Position numbers and translations under genes: made by a program. A DNA stretch of 64,000 nucleotides from Chrysoperla carnea (lineage: Eukaryota; Arthropoda; Insecta; Neuroptera; Chrysopidae): the NCBI RefSeq assembly GCF_905475395.1, contig NC_058337.1, positions 11,520,983 through 11,584,982 of the forward strand. The letters run 5' to 3'. Shown here piece by piece: positions 1-10,306 of the stretch. The notes under the pieces were generated by a model. The model ran no database searches. It was not told the DNA's origin and worked only from the letters and a program-made list of their open reading frames with translations. The number at the start of each line of letters is the position of its first letter. Within the stretch, counting starts at the first letter, position 1.

Positions 1-18
1 AAGTTTTTATCAGAGAAC

Positions 19-214
19 ATATCAGTAAACAGATGAATAAGTTAAGATTTTTATTTCTAACTGACGATGATAGATGGTGTAACAAGCTAGTAAATTATAA
101 ATAAAAATATTAATATTATAATTTACTAGCTTGTTATACCATCTATCATCGTCAGTTAGAAATAAAAATCGCCTTAAACTTGTGCATTTAACTTATTCAT
201 CTGTTTATTGATAT
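19..214. repeat. Long inverted repeat (foldback) just upstream of the zinc-finger gene
   Basis: Inner arms 46-100 and 116-170 are reverse complements over 55 bp with one mismatch, around a 15-nt AT-rich loop. Outer arms 19-44 and 189-214 continue the pairing with one mismatch. The only asymmetry is an 18-nt insert (171-188) on the right side. The right end lies 79 bp before the zinc-finger ATG, so the structure falls in its promoter or 5' leader. No transposon family was recognised. Confidence 0.85.
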
Positions 215-293
215 AGTCTGCTAATGTGCTCAACTGTTTGTTTTTTATACTACTAATTTACGACTGTCAACTATCACTGGAAAAGAAAAAATA

Positions 294-1676
294 ATGGCAG
301 ATAAAAATACGGATTTTTTAAACAGCGAAAAACATATTAAAATTGAAAACGATTTAAATAATACAGAATTTATTATTGTTAAAAATGAAATATTCAATAA
401 AAGTGAGACAACGGAATATCAACAAATTAAAAAAGAAACACCTGAAGATTTTATTACGACAGAGCTAGAAGAAGGAGGAATCCTTTTAAACAATCAGTTG
501 TTTAAGGATAAATATGAACATATTAAACTTGAACAGCAAATAAAAACTGAATTAGTCATTAGGGATGAAATATTTGGTGAAAATGAAGGTGAAGTTGGAG
601 ATGGAGAGTTTATTATGAAACAGCAATTAAATGAACAAGAACGAATTTTTACCGGAGAAAAATGTTTTTTATGCAAAATTTGTGGTAAAACATTTAATCG
701 ACAAAGTAGCTTAAGTCGACACAATCAAACTCATACCGATAAAAAACATTTTCCATGTGAAGTATGTGACAAAATATTTACTGTACAAAGTAAGTTAATT
801 AATCACTTACGAACTCATACTGGAGAAAAACCTTTTGCTTGTGATAATTGTGATAAAACATTTAGTGTGAAGAATAATTTAATTTTACATATTAAACGAA
901 TTCATACCGGTGAAAAACCTTTTTCTTGTGAAATTTGTGATAAAGCATTTACTTCGAAATATAATATGAACCAACATAAACGAACCCACACAGGAGAAAA
1001 ACCTTTTTCATGTGACGCTTGTGATAAAACATTTGCTCAGTGGGTCAGTTTAATTCAACATAAACGAACTCACACTGGAGAAAAACCTTTTTCATGTGAA
1101 TTTTGTGATAAAATATTTACTCTACAAGGTAGTTTAATCAAGCATACACGAACTCATACTGGGGAAAAACCTTTTTCTTGTGATAATTGTGATAAAACAT
1201 TTGCTGTGAAGGGTAATTTAATTTCACATATTAAATATATTCATACCGGAGAAAAATCTTTTTCTTGTGAAGTTTGTTATAAAACATTTACTTCGAAACA
1301 GAAGATGAATGAACACAAACGAACTCACAGCGGAGAAAAACCTTTTTCATGTGATGCTTGTGATAAAACATTTGCCGTGAGGGGTAATTTAATTTCACAT
1401 ATGAAACGAATTCATACCGGAGAAAAGCCTTTTACTTGTGAAGTTTGTTATAAAACATTTATTTCCAAATATAGTATGAATCTACATAAACGAACTCATA
1501 CTGGGGAAAAACCATTCTCATGTGAGGTGTGTGAAAAAAAATTTCCTCGACAAAGCAGTTTAGATTTACATAAACGACTTCATACAGGTGAAAAACCTTT
1601 TTCTTGTGAATATTGTGATAAAACATTTACTTTAAAACATTATTTAACACTGCATAAACGCACTCACAAACTATAA
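294..1676 (+). CDS. C2H2 zinc-finger protein, 12 fingers, probable DNA-binding transcription factor
   Basis: The 460-aa product is probably a nuclear, sequence-specific DNA-binding protein. Residues 1-120 form an acidic, Asn/Lys/Glu-rich tail with five psi-K-x-E SUMO-consensus motifs: IKIE (15-18), VKNE (29-32), IKKE (45-48), IKLE (77-80) and IKTE (83-86). Residues 127-457 carry twelve CX2CX12HX3-4H fingers joined by TGEKPF-type linkers. Fingers 3, 7 and 9 use HX4H and the others HX3H. Finger pairs 3-4, 7-8 and 9-10 resemble one another and suggest duplication of two-finger modules. The chosen ATG has A at -3 and G at +4. The reading frame runs to TAA without an intron. The last finger ends three residues before the stop, so no effector domain follows. 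C2H2 genes of this type diverge fast, so no orthologue or gene name is assigned. Confidence 0.93.
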   Translation: MADKNTDFLNSEKHIKIENDLNNTEFIIVKNEIFNKSETTEYQQIKKETPEDFITTELEEGGILLNNQLFKDKYEHIKLEQQIKTELVIRDEIFGENEGEVGDGEFIMKQQLNEQERIFTGEKCFLCKICGKTFNRQSSLSRHNQTHTDKKHFPCEVCDKIFTVQSKLINHLRTHTGEKPFACDNCDKTFSVKNNLILHIKRIHTGEKPFSCEICDKAFTSKYNMNQHKRTHTGEKPFSCDACDKTFAQWVSLIQHKRTHTGEKPFSCEFCDKIFTLQGSLIKHTRTHTGEKPFSCDNCDKTFAVKGNLISHIKYIHTGEKSFSCEVCYKTFTSKQKMNEHKRTHSGEKPFSCDACDKTFAVRGNLISHMKRIHTGEKPFTCEVCYKTFISKYSMNLHKRTHTGEKPFSCEVCEKKFPRQSSLDLHKRLHTGEKPFSCEYCDKTFTLKHYLTLHKRTHKL

Positions 1677-1736
1677 TTAAACAAAGTAGCTGTTTGTGTG
1701 ATATGTGATAACTTGATTTGTTTGACTCGAAATGTA

Positions 1737-1742
1737 AATAAA
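1737..1742 (+). promoter_or_regulatory. Likely polyadenylation signal of the zinc-finger gene
   Basis: AATAAA lies about 60 bp after the zinc-finger stop codon. More AATAAA-like hexamers follow near 1761-1771. This spacing is normal for a short insect 3' UTR. Confidence 0.6.
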
Positions 1743-2327
1743 GAGTGATATAATTTGTAAAATAAATAAAATATGATTTGTAATTTATTATAGTTTTAGT
1801 AATAAACCAGGACGATTTTGTTTAATTTGTTTTTTCCGTGCTTTGCTTTACCTGAAACTTCTGACACTACACATTGTCTTCTTTATTAATCGGAAAATCT
1901 GAATCTACATTTTATCGTTGTACGAAAAATTTGAAACAATGGTTAGAAACCCATAAGTATAAAGTTCGAACAGGCAGAAAAAGTTAAGAACAAAACATTG
2001 AAGATAGAAACTTGAATTTTTTTAACAGATTTCTAAAGGAAACACAGTATAAAAGATTTTCTTACAAAATCTAATATAATATAGAATGAATATTTGATAC
2101 AGAACTACTAATAGTTACAGTTCTATATATTATCTACTAAAGTTTTTCTTTCCTCTCGTAGACACTATGTTCTCCTATTCATATTTCTCCTATTCAAGTA
2201 CCAAAATTAATTGTCATACAATACATACAATATCATCAATTAATTGTCTGAAGAGTCTTTTCTTGTCTTATAAATAATAATGTCTTCTTACTACATATAT
2301 GATAATGGAAAACAGTATAAAATTCAA
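1743..2327. other. Gene-free stretch between the zinc-finger gene and a Helitron
   Basis: AT-rich sequence with no convincing coding region. A short open stretch near 1885-1985 on the plus strand has some coding-like composition but matches no family I know. Confidence 0.5.
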
Positions 2328-2660
2328 TCTGTATATTATATAAAAGTATAACTGACTGACTGATAAAACAACGCACAGTCAAAATTTTTGAGAGTAGGGC
2401 CATGTTTTGTATGTGGGTTTTTTTTTGTTGGCACAATAGCCTAAGAGAGGGCTTTTTGAAAATTTAACTCTTAAGGTGGTGGGTGGAAAAGTGGATGAAG
2501 GTTTTTGGATACATTAGATATACCTATAGAAAGCTACATTATCAGCGAGTAACATGATTTTTTATTTTCAAAAAAATTAAGACTCGACATCAAAAAATTA
2601 AAAACAACGAAATTAGCAGGGATATAACCCACCCAGTGAAGCGGGTGGGTTAACTGCTAG
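2328..2660 (+). mobile_element. Non-autonomous Helitron-like element (333 bp)
   Basis: It starts with TC directly after a host A (2327) and ends in CTAG directly before a host T (2661), as Helitrons do. A perfect 9-bp hairpin (AACCCACCC at 2626-2634 with GGGTGGGTT at 2643-2651) sits 5 nt before CTAG, which is the typical Helitron terminator. It has no coding capacity. The ACTGACTGACTGA run near the 5' end is typical of arthropod Helitron 5' ends, from memory. Confidence 0.75.
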
Positions 2661-2836
2661 TACATTATAAAACCGAAAATGGCTGTATGTTTGTTACGTT
2701 TTCATGCAAAAATTACACAATGGATTTTAATGAAACTACAATAAGAATAACACATAGGCTATAATTTATAAAGATAGCAATTTATAAAAGTACCCGCTCT
2801 ATAAAGGCTATAGCGCGATGTTATTTACTTTTAAAA
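2661..2836 (+). mobile_element. Helitron-like 5' fragment interrupted by the preceding Helitron
   Basis: The sequence matches, in order, the 5' half of the minus-strand Helitron at 34978-35455: shared blocks include GTATGTTTGTTACG, GAATAACACAT, CTATAATTTATAAAGATA and the TATAAAG...GCGATGTT block. Removing 2328-2660 joins TTCAA to TACATTATAAAACC, so the first Helitron appears to have inserted a few bases into the 5' end of this older one. Confidence 0.55.
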
Positions 2837-3169
2837 TTGAAACATTTTCATCAAATACGTTTGTGAAACAAATGTTTTATAATTTATGGAACCCATAAGA
2901 ATACTAGATCAACTTACAAGAAATATAAATAAATATATAGAATTATTATTATAAAATCTCAAAAAATTTATTTAAAAAATAATGTTCAATATATATATAT
3001 ATAATGTTTGCTAAAAAATTTTAAATCTATCTTTAAATTTCAAAATAATAGGTTAAAAATACATTAGTTATGTATAAAAAATATTTTCATTAAATCGATT
3101 TCTTATCTAGTTGCTATCACATTTTCAATTTTCCATAATATCGCTTAGAGCACTCCACCAACTTGACTT
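2837..3169. other. 3' flank of CRAL-TRIO copy 1
   Basis: AT-rich, with an (AT) run near 2990-3002. It lies downstream of the minus-strand stop codon and probably includes the 3' UTR. An AATAAA on the minus strand overlaps the stop codon itself, and another lies near 2977-2983. The real poly(A) site cannot be chosen from sequence alone. Confidence 0.4.
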
Positions 3170-6100
3170 TTATTTAACGCTGATACAGTTCATGTAACCA
3201 ATTTCGTTGCAAGCTAAAACAAAACAAATAATTATTCTAAGTCGTGTCTTTTTTTCAATTAATCTATGGGTCAATCTTTAACCATGGAAGGGACCTGTGA
3301 CATTCATCCGCATCAAAGCCGGATTTTATCCATGGCAGGGTCCTTGGGCAATGCAATTTTATAATATCTTTTCCTCTGATCACACCTTCTTCTACAGATC
3401 CATCATCGTGATAACGGCGAATAATATGGATGTGTTATGTTAAGAAACGCATTGAGTAGTAAGCATCGAGAAGTAGTATTACTTCTACTACTCGATATTA
3501 GATGTTTCTTTTCTGTAAGTATGAAGTATTTCATCAATTGACAGCATGCTTCCAAAAAAGCAATAATACATACTATCATTGAGGTCCCAAATTTTCCAAT
3601 TTTATTTTCTCTCTATGAAACATTATCAACTCTTTTTGTGCGCGCGGGGCTCTTAGACAGTTGTCTACTCTGCCAAATGGTTAATCCGGAAATGATCCGC
3701 ACAATGAGCCAACATGATTTAATTTTTTAAAAGAATTTTTATTTCGACATTAAGATCGATCATATTTATATAAAATTAAAATATGCATAATACCTTTATA
3801 TTCTTCTTCATATTCGCATAAAATATCATATAAAACAAGGCCAGGTATTTCAGGTATTTCTAATTTTCCACCAATTGCTGCTGGTACAGATTCAGGTCCA
3901 ATATATTCAACTAACTGTGCACGCTGTTTACCATGGAAGTATACTCGATTTCTTAATTTTTCCCGTAAGAATGGTTTAAATATCGCATACAGCATATTAA
4001 ATATAAATGGTTGATTAATTATGTGAACACCTTTAAGTCGTAATGGAACACATTCCTAAAAAAAAATTTGTTTAACAATTTATTTACAAATAATTAAAAA
4101 ATAGTACAGGGTGAGAATTTTCATATTAAAAAAACTTTACCCGTCGCGTTTTTCAACGCGATACCTTGGAGAAAATAGTAGTTTTTAAGAAAAAATCAAA
4201 TTGTAGGAAGTAATTTTAAACAAGTGAAAACGAACAATTGATTGACTGACTGATGGAATATAAAACTTATTGTAAATAATAAAGAAATGTTTTGATTGGG
4301 TTGGGTTTCGAACGCTGGTTTTGTAGGTCAGTCCAGCAGCGATCTACTGATCCACCAAGCTGGAAGAATTCAGAATGAATTTTTAGAGTTTAGTTTCGAC
4401 CGTTTAGCGCCACGCGATTTCAGTGCTTCTCCCCATTAAAACTCACGAATGCCTCAACTTAGATCATTTTTTATACTGGCAACCATTTTTTTTTATTGAA
4501 TAACACCTTGAATTCTACAATTTGATATAGATTTGATCACTATAACATTTGGACCAAGTAAGTGTGTGAATTTTGCAATAAAAAATAAAAAAAATCCCCT
4601 CTCTTGAGATTATACGGAATTCAGGAAATCATGGAGCTTATTCTTTATAAACGTGAAGATCACCATGGATGGTTTTTATCAATATAAGAGATACCCTGCA
4701 AATTTTGCGGCCACATCTTGGTCCATATGTAACTGATTTGTGTCAATGATGTTAACATTCTTCGAAATACAGGTAAGGAAGATTCTATGTCATATGGGAG
4801 GGATGGCGAACCCGCGTGCCTATAATATTTTGGGCACGCCATCGATCACAAAGTTCACTAAGAAGTATTAGTTCACTATGAGTAATCTTACGAATGCGCG
4901 CTCGTTTGTTATTGTAGATACATCTTGAACTGCAATTGGCATTTCAAAACAAATAAAATCACAAATCCGCTATTCAAAAAAGCGAACCAGTGCAAAAGGA
5001 ATTAATTGCAATTGCAATTAAATACAGAAATAAACAATTGAAGTCTTTAATTAAAAATGTTGTAAAAATTGTTATACGAAAGCGGCAAGTTACTCCGTTG
5101 CAAATGTCATTGCTCGACATAGTCATACTTTTCAAGAGGGAAGGTTTTGAAGGAAGCCTGGATAGCTAACTGATCTGAAAAGTAACAGATCAATAAAAAA
5201 ATTGACATAAACTCCACTCATTTTATAAAATGTCTTGACGAAAGCACTGACGTCACGTAAGAAACGTCATTAAGCAAGAATTAATTGCGAATCCCAACAA
5301 TTAAGAGGACCAGTCAAAATTATTTGATGAATGAATTATTAGATGCACGTTTATGGCTCATTAACCATTTCTATAAAAAAAAAGCCACGTTGATAGATGA
5401 AGGTTCGCCACCCCTGTCATATGGTATTTGATTAAACTATAACTATTTTATTTGAATTTGAATATTACCTGAACCCAATCGAGGACCATTTTTGCAAATT
5501 GTGGTGAAAATTGATAAACATGTGATAAAGACAAACCCTCCATATCTAAAATAACAACAGCACCAGTTACTTGTGTTCTTGGTTCGTACATAGCTGCTTC
5601 TAATGCTAGCATAACAGCTTTAAATATTTCTTCTAATGAACATTGTTTTGGTTTCCATTTATCTGAAACCAGTATAAAAGTTTAAGTATGTCATTGATAT
5701 AATTTTTATTTTAAAAATAAATACATACATCCGCTTTGTATTATCATGATACGCCTTTTGAAACGATCTCGTTTTGGCATAAATGTTATAATTCCTTGTT
5801 TGAATACGTTTTGTTCATTGCTGGGTAATAAATTAGAGCACATTTTTTCATGCTTTAATTTGAATTTATAAAAATTTTTCATCTAGAAAAAAAAGTTATA
5901 TTTTATGAATACAATTTAAAAGGGCATTCATCTCGATAATAAGTGTAGATATAACAGTAAAGTACCAGGGTTTCGAGTTAAAATCTAAAATGAACGCACT
6001 AAATACGTGCTTAAGTATAATGATGAGATTATACTTACACGAACAAAAGCACTTTCTGCATAAAATTTACATGGTCTTAAAAATTTGTATAAAAATGTTT

Positions 6101-7715
6101 CATCATCCAATGGAATGGATAAATTTTCTTCAGCTAGAAAAATATAAGTGTTTATTACATTAAAAACATAAAATAGTAATTGAGAAACAGATTTTATCAA
6201 ATTTGAAATCAGTTTGTCCATAAATAAAGAAAATTCAATAAATAGTAAAACTAATAAGGAAAAGTTGAGAAACAGCACCGATTTTAATGAAACTTTTTGT
6301 AACATGTTTATAGGATCTCAAGAAACATTCAGCCAACATAACCTGTTCATATAAGGGGGCATAGAGCACCAACGGGGGGGCATATGAAAGCCCAAATTTT
6401 TTAAAATGCTTATTTTGGCTTAAAATTGTCATCTTGTAGGTATTTTTTTCGCTGAATACGAATCCGATGTCAAATTGCACGAATTACGTTGCGTATTCCA
6501 AAAATCGTGCCATTATTGACCCGAAATTTTACTTTTTGGCACAAAAACGGAAAACTAAATATTTATCGCTTATTACGAATTGGTCGCTGTATTTACCGTC
6601 CAAACTTTGCTCTATGAGATAGATTTAGACACTGATTACGAACCCGATGCCTGATTACACGGATTCTATAATGTCTTTTGAAAATCGTGTCATTTTTTAT
6701 AAACACTTAGTTTGCCGTGTTTGTGTCCAAAAAATTCAATTTTTGACCAAAAATGGCACGATTTTCAGAAGGCGTGACAGAATCCGTGTAATCTGACATC
6801 GGATTCGTAATCAGTGGCCAAAAATACCTTCTGGAGCAAACTCCGGTTTTTCCGACATGTTGGGGGTGTGGGTTACACCAAATGGCCCAATATTTTTGTA
6901 GGCCACTATTATTCTCTCTTATTATATTCATAAATCTTGCATTCAAGAAAACAGCAAACGGTTGTTCAAAATTTTTCAAAAAGTCATATAATTGACATGT
7001 TTCCCGTCTTCCACATTGAAAACGCCCCAATTTCAAAGTTTTCGTAAATGTAAATGTTGTAGGTTTCACTGAAATGGAGCCACGAGAGATAACAGCATTC
7101 GAATGAGCCGTATTCAATCATTTTTCACAGAGTTCTCTGTTAGGTGTTTAAAATTTCGAAAATATTGGAATAGTTTTAAGTGCGCCACATTTTTGTGGAC
7201 AGTTTGCATAACAAATTCATCATAAACTCAAATATGAAAAATCAACCACCCCTAGGATGATTCCTACTCACGGTCCTGGTGGAGATTTTGTCAAGAAGTT
7301 AGCAGGAGTGAACGCGCCTGACCATATTCCCGTTGGAATAAAACTTTGGCAACCATCTATAAAAAGTTAAGATGAATTGGGTAAAATTTTTTTTTAAGAA
7401 ACTTTTGTCGACTTTTCCAAAGTCGTGTAATTCCTTTGGGTGATTTTTACTATTTTGTTATTCTAGAAAATTTTATTTGTGGACAAACTGTGTTTTAAAA
7501 GTATAATACTCAATATCAAAATAAAAACCTCTAATTAATTCACGTAATTTTTCTACAGCTTCTTGTACATTTTCAGGCGTTTCACGTAATTCACTTTCAG
7601 CAATTTTTTTATATTCATCATCCAGATCCTCTAAATCCAATCGTAATTGTTCTTGTCCCAATTGAATGAATGGAATTCCATCTTCACCAATGCTCACTTT
7701 TAGTTCATTGGACAT
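3170..7715 (-). CDS. CRAL-TRIO (SEC14-type) lipid-binding protein, copy 1, six coding exons
   Basis: Predicted 311-aa cytosolic carrier of small hydrophobic ligands, of the alpha-tocopherol-transfer-protein-like/clavesin type; the ligand is unknown. Coding exons, in transcript order: 7715-7529, 6133-6039, 5882-5729, 5662-5469, 4055-3794 and 3213-3170, all with GT/AG borders and matching phases. The CRAL-TRIO N region contains KFLRPCKFY (exon 2). The ligand-binding lobe contains [11 protein letters not shown] (exon 4) and [10 protein letters not shown] (exon 5). The last exon reads ACNEIGY... and ends TAA. ATG 7715 is the first in-frame ATG after an acceptor-like TTATTCAAG (exon would begin at 7751), so an upstream non-coding exon is likely but was not found. 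Compared with copy 2, the canonical YGG is IGG (271-273) and the region after it has diverged, so ligand specificity may differ. Intron 4 hosts a hAT MITE; intron 1 hosts repeats. Confidence 0.88.
4298..4368 (-). repeat. tRNA-like fragment (SINE head or tRNA relic) in intron 4 of copy 1
   Basis: Read on the minus strand, a box-A-like TGGTGGATCAGTAGATC is followed about 30 nt later by a box-B-like GCGTTCGAAACCC. The arms pair poorly, so this is not a working tRNA. A tRNA-derived SINE head is the likeliest explanation. Confidence 0.45.
4798..5416. mobile_element. hAT-type MITE (619 bp) in intron 4 of CRAL-TRIO copy 1
   Basis: The left end GAGGGATGGCGAACC and right end GGTTCGCCACCCCTG are inverted repeats with two mismatches. 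Perfect 8-bp direct repeats TCATATGG flank it (4790-4797 and 5417-5424). An 8-bp duplication with CAGGGGTGGCGAAC-like ends is diagnostic of the hAT superfamily. The interior has no intact transposase. Confidence 0.88.
6249..6360 (+). repeat. Fragment of the AATAAGCCGG-end family in intron 1 of copy 1
   Basis: Contains the block GGAAAAGTTGAGAAACA...CCGATTTTAATGAAA, then AAACATTCAGCC. The same order is seen at 29303-29395 and, more diverged, at the left end of the satellite element (38805-38880). About ten bases are missing just after the AATAAG motif. Confidence 0.6.
6455..6830. repeat. Mixed direct and inverted repeat block in intron 1 of copy 1
   Basis: A unit of roughly 90 bp (CGAATCCGATGTC ... 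ATCGTGCCATT ... GACACAAAC-like) occurs at 6455-6560 and 6635-6720 in plus orientation, and again as its reverse complement at 6718-6820. This gives a foldback with one extra copy. No family was recognised. Confidence 0.6.
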
Positions 7716-7904
7716 TTTAATGATCAATACGTTGGTGGAAACGTTGAATACCTTGAATAAGAAAATATAAAAATTATTTTAAAAACATTTTATAGAATTT
7801 AGATAAGTTAAATTTTTTGAGTTTTAAGCTAAAAGTTTTTTATTTTTACAGTAACCAACTTGATCTGTTTTATTTCGTATTATTTGGCATAAAACCCACA
7901 TACA

Positions 7905-8180
7905 GGGTGTCACAGGAGTAATGGATTTTTCTTACACACTTCACACACTTGCTTACAAACACATACGTACATTCCAGCGTAACGTTAAAGACCTTACTCT
8001 GGCAGTTTCTTACTATTTGCCTCCACTCCCCACTGTCTTGCCGTTGTAGTGCGCTTCTGATTGGCGGCCTATTTTAATTAATAGATAATTATCCGAGAAT
8101 CAGATAAAAAAATGGAAGGAAACTTTTCGTCTTAGAATTTTATTTTCTATCTGATGCATAAAAGGCGTCAGTTACTGTAT
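7905..8180. repeat. Interspersed repeat R5, copy 1
   Basis: Begins with ACAGGGTGTC and carries a block around TCTTAGAATTTTATTTTCTA then CTGATGCA, shared with 23700-23880 and 32290-32455. The end motif with ACCCTGTAT in the other copies suggests a terminal-inverted-repeat element. It lies just upstream of CRAL-TRIO copy 1. Confidence 0.5.
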
Positions 8181-8818
8181 CCGATATGAGCTGAGATCTA
8201 CGTTTCAAAATTACCATAAAATTAAAGATTTAACTTTTTCATGTCAAAACAATTACTTTCTATTAGGAAGTTAATAAATTAAAATAAATATTTTTGATAA
8301 TTTGATTTGTGAAAGTAAAGTTTTTTTTATTTTCGAAAAAATATCAATTTTACAAAATTAACAAGTGAAAAAAGTAAAAAATGTTAATTCTTAGCTGTAG
8401 AGTAAGTATACGGGTGATTTTTTAAAAAAGTTTCCTGTTAAATAGCTTGAAAACAGAGTGGAGAATCAAAGACGGTTTCTTTGTAAATTTTTTTTCTAAA
8501 GCTCAATTTTCGGCAATAACAGGCTAAAAATTTTATTTTTAAATTCTTCAAATACTGAATTTTTTCAGATTCGAAAAATAAAAAACTTTTGTTTAAAATT
8601 TTTTTCCTATATTATTCCTTTTAGCTGAATTAAGACGTATTCTATGCTTGCAGAAGCAGAGAGAGCCGCCTTCCGAAAATGTTTTTAACAACATATTTTA
8701 CTCGTTAAATTAAAAAGGTTTTACAAAATCTTACTTCCATACAGTAATATATAGAATTTTCAAGGCCAATTTCTGCCAATCTATTCGGTTCATGAAAAAA
8801 TATTTGGAACAAAATTTG

Positions 8819-9094
8819 CAGTGGCGGATTAAAGGAAAAAGGCCCATTGGGCACAATCTATAAATAAAGAGGGTTTTGTTTTAGTCTTCGTTAATGAACT
8901 TGGTGCCCCCCTTGTGGTGCACTTTCCTACAAATTTGTCTTTTCCCTCTCTTTTTTTAGTATTCTTTAATGAACTCCATGCTCCCTTGTAGTACCCTCTT
9001 ATTAAATTTGGTCTTTTTTTTAGTCTTCGTAAATGCACTTCGGATCATATCCAGTGGGCAATTGCTCGTTTGCCAAGCTTTGAATCCGCCACGG
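8819..9094. mobile_element. hAT-type MITE (276 bp)
   Basis: The ends CAGTGGCGGATT and (inverted) AATCCGCCACGG match apart from one base. Perfect 8-bp direct repeats AAAATTTG flank it (8811-8818 and 9095-9102). The interior repeats a TAGT(C/A)TTC(G/T)TTAATGAACT motif. There is no coding capacity. Confidence 0.85.
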
Positions 9095-9102
9095 AAAATT
9101 TG

Positions 9103-9717
9103 ATGTGTTTTTTAAAAGAACAACATGACTTATTTAACGTTTTCTTCCATCTCTAACCAGGTACAAGCAAGAGTTCATTTTTCAATGACTTTGAAAGTCA
9201 AGGTCAATTTCAAGGTATGAGCTTACAATACAAACTATTTTAACTGTACAATTTTTGTAAAAAGCTATTTTTTTCAACATTTTTTTTTTTTTCGGTTGCT
9301 CTAGTACTTTTTTAACACCTTGTATAAATAATATTTTAAAATTAATTAATTAATAATTCAATTTAGAAATTGTAGTATTTTTAAAGAACCATTTCTTTTA
9401 AATTTATTTAATGAATTTAATTTGTTTTTAAACCTACACACGACAGCTATGTAACAGTGCCATTGCACTCCATTAATTAATTCGAATGTGTGTACTTTTA
9501 GTAACAAACTGCAATTAAACTATAACTTTAGTAAACAAAAAATATATAATCATTTACATAGTTTATTTTATAAATAAATACATTGAAATTTATTAAGTTT
9601 ATAAAAAAAAAACGAAACAATTCTCAAAAAATTATTCTTGTTACAGCATGTACTTTTGTGGATGAAATCAAGCGTGGAAGAAGTCTTAAAAACTGCTGTA
9701 AAACAAAGTTAGTAAAA
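9103..9717. other. Gene-free AT-rich spacer
   Basis: Poly-T/poly-A rich. A short open frame at 9583-9813 runs out of this spacer into an R1 repeat and is not a gene. Confidence 0.5.
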
Positions 9718-10306
9718 ACAAGTGAAAACAAACAATTGACTGAGTTAATTGTTGAAATACCATGTATAGACAGTGTTGATGAAGCAATCGTTTGTTTTTT
9801 GACGTCACGTTAATAAAAAAATACATCCACTTTTAAATAGCTATACACACACTGATATTCCCATATTAATGCATACTATAAAATTTGCACCTAATAAGCG
9901 CCCTCGTGGGTAAACAGTGATGTTTACAAAAAAATGTTTCAAACAAAAGTTGTTTATTTTTTTATAAAGAACATTTTTTACATTTAAACTTTTGTTCTAT
10001 CTCTAACGGTTTAAAAGATGGGTCCTACGGACCCAAGACCCAATTGACCCATATTGCTCATTTATGAACTTAACCTCAGTTTTTAGGTCCTGAGTACGCT
10101 ATAAAAATTTCATCTTGATATCTCTTTTCGTTTTTGAGTTATCGTGTCCACAGACGGACGGACGGACAACCGGAAATGGACTAATTAGGTGATTCTATGA
10201 ACACTTATACCAAAATTCTTTTCGTAGCATGAATATTTTTAGGCGTTACAAACTTTGGACTAAACTTAATATACTATGTATATTTCATATATACATGGTA
10301 TAAAAA
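9718..10306 (+). repeat. R1 interspersed repeat, near full length (589 bp)
   Basis: Left end ACAAGTGAAAACAAACAATT, then ATACCATGTATA. Right end TATACATGGTATAAAAA. The ATACCATGTATA pair is inverted between the two ends. Internal landmarks used for every R1 call are GGGTAAACAGTGATGTTTAC, GATGGGTCCTACGGACCCA, TTGAGTTATCGTG followed by GACGGACGG, and AAGCGTTACAAACTTGGGAC. No protein is encoded. Confidence 0.85.

Noticed and set aside
494..724. Open frame on the minus strand across the zinc-finger gene
   Set aside because: Antisense shadow of the real gene, with no domain of its own.
6707..7117. 136-codon open frame on the minus strand in intron 1 of CRAL-TRIO copy 1
   Set aside because: Composed partly of the repeated intronic unit, with no recognisable domain and no splice partners.
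7716..7727. Earlier start for CRAL-TRIO copy 1 at 7727
   Set aside because: That codon is TTG. The first ATG in frame is at 7715 and has a good context.
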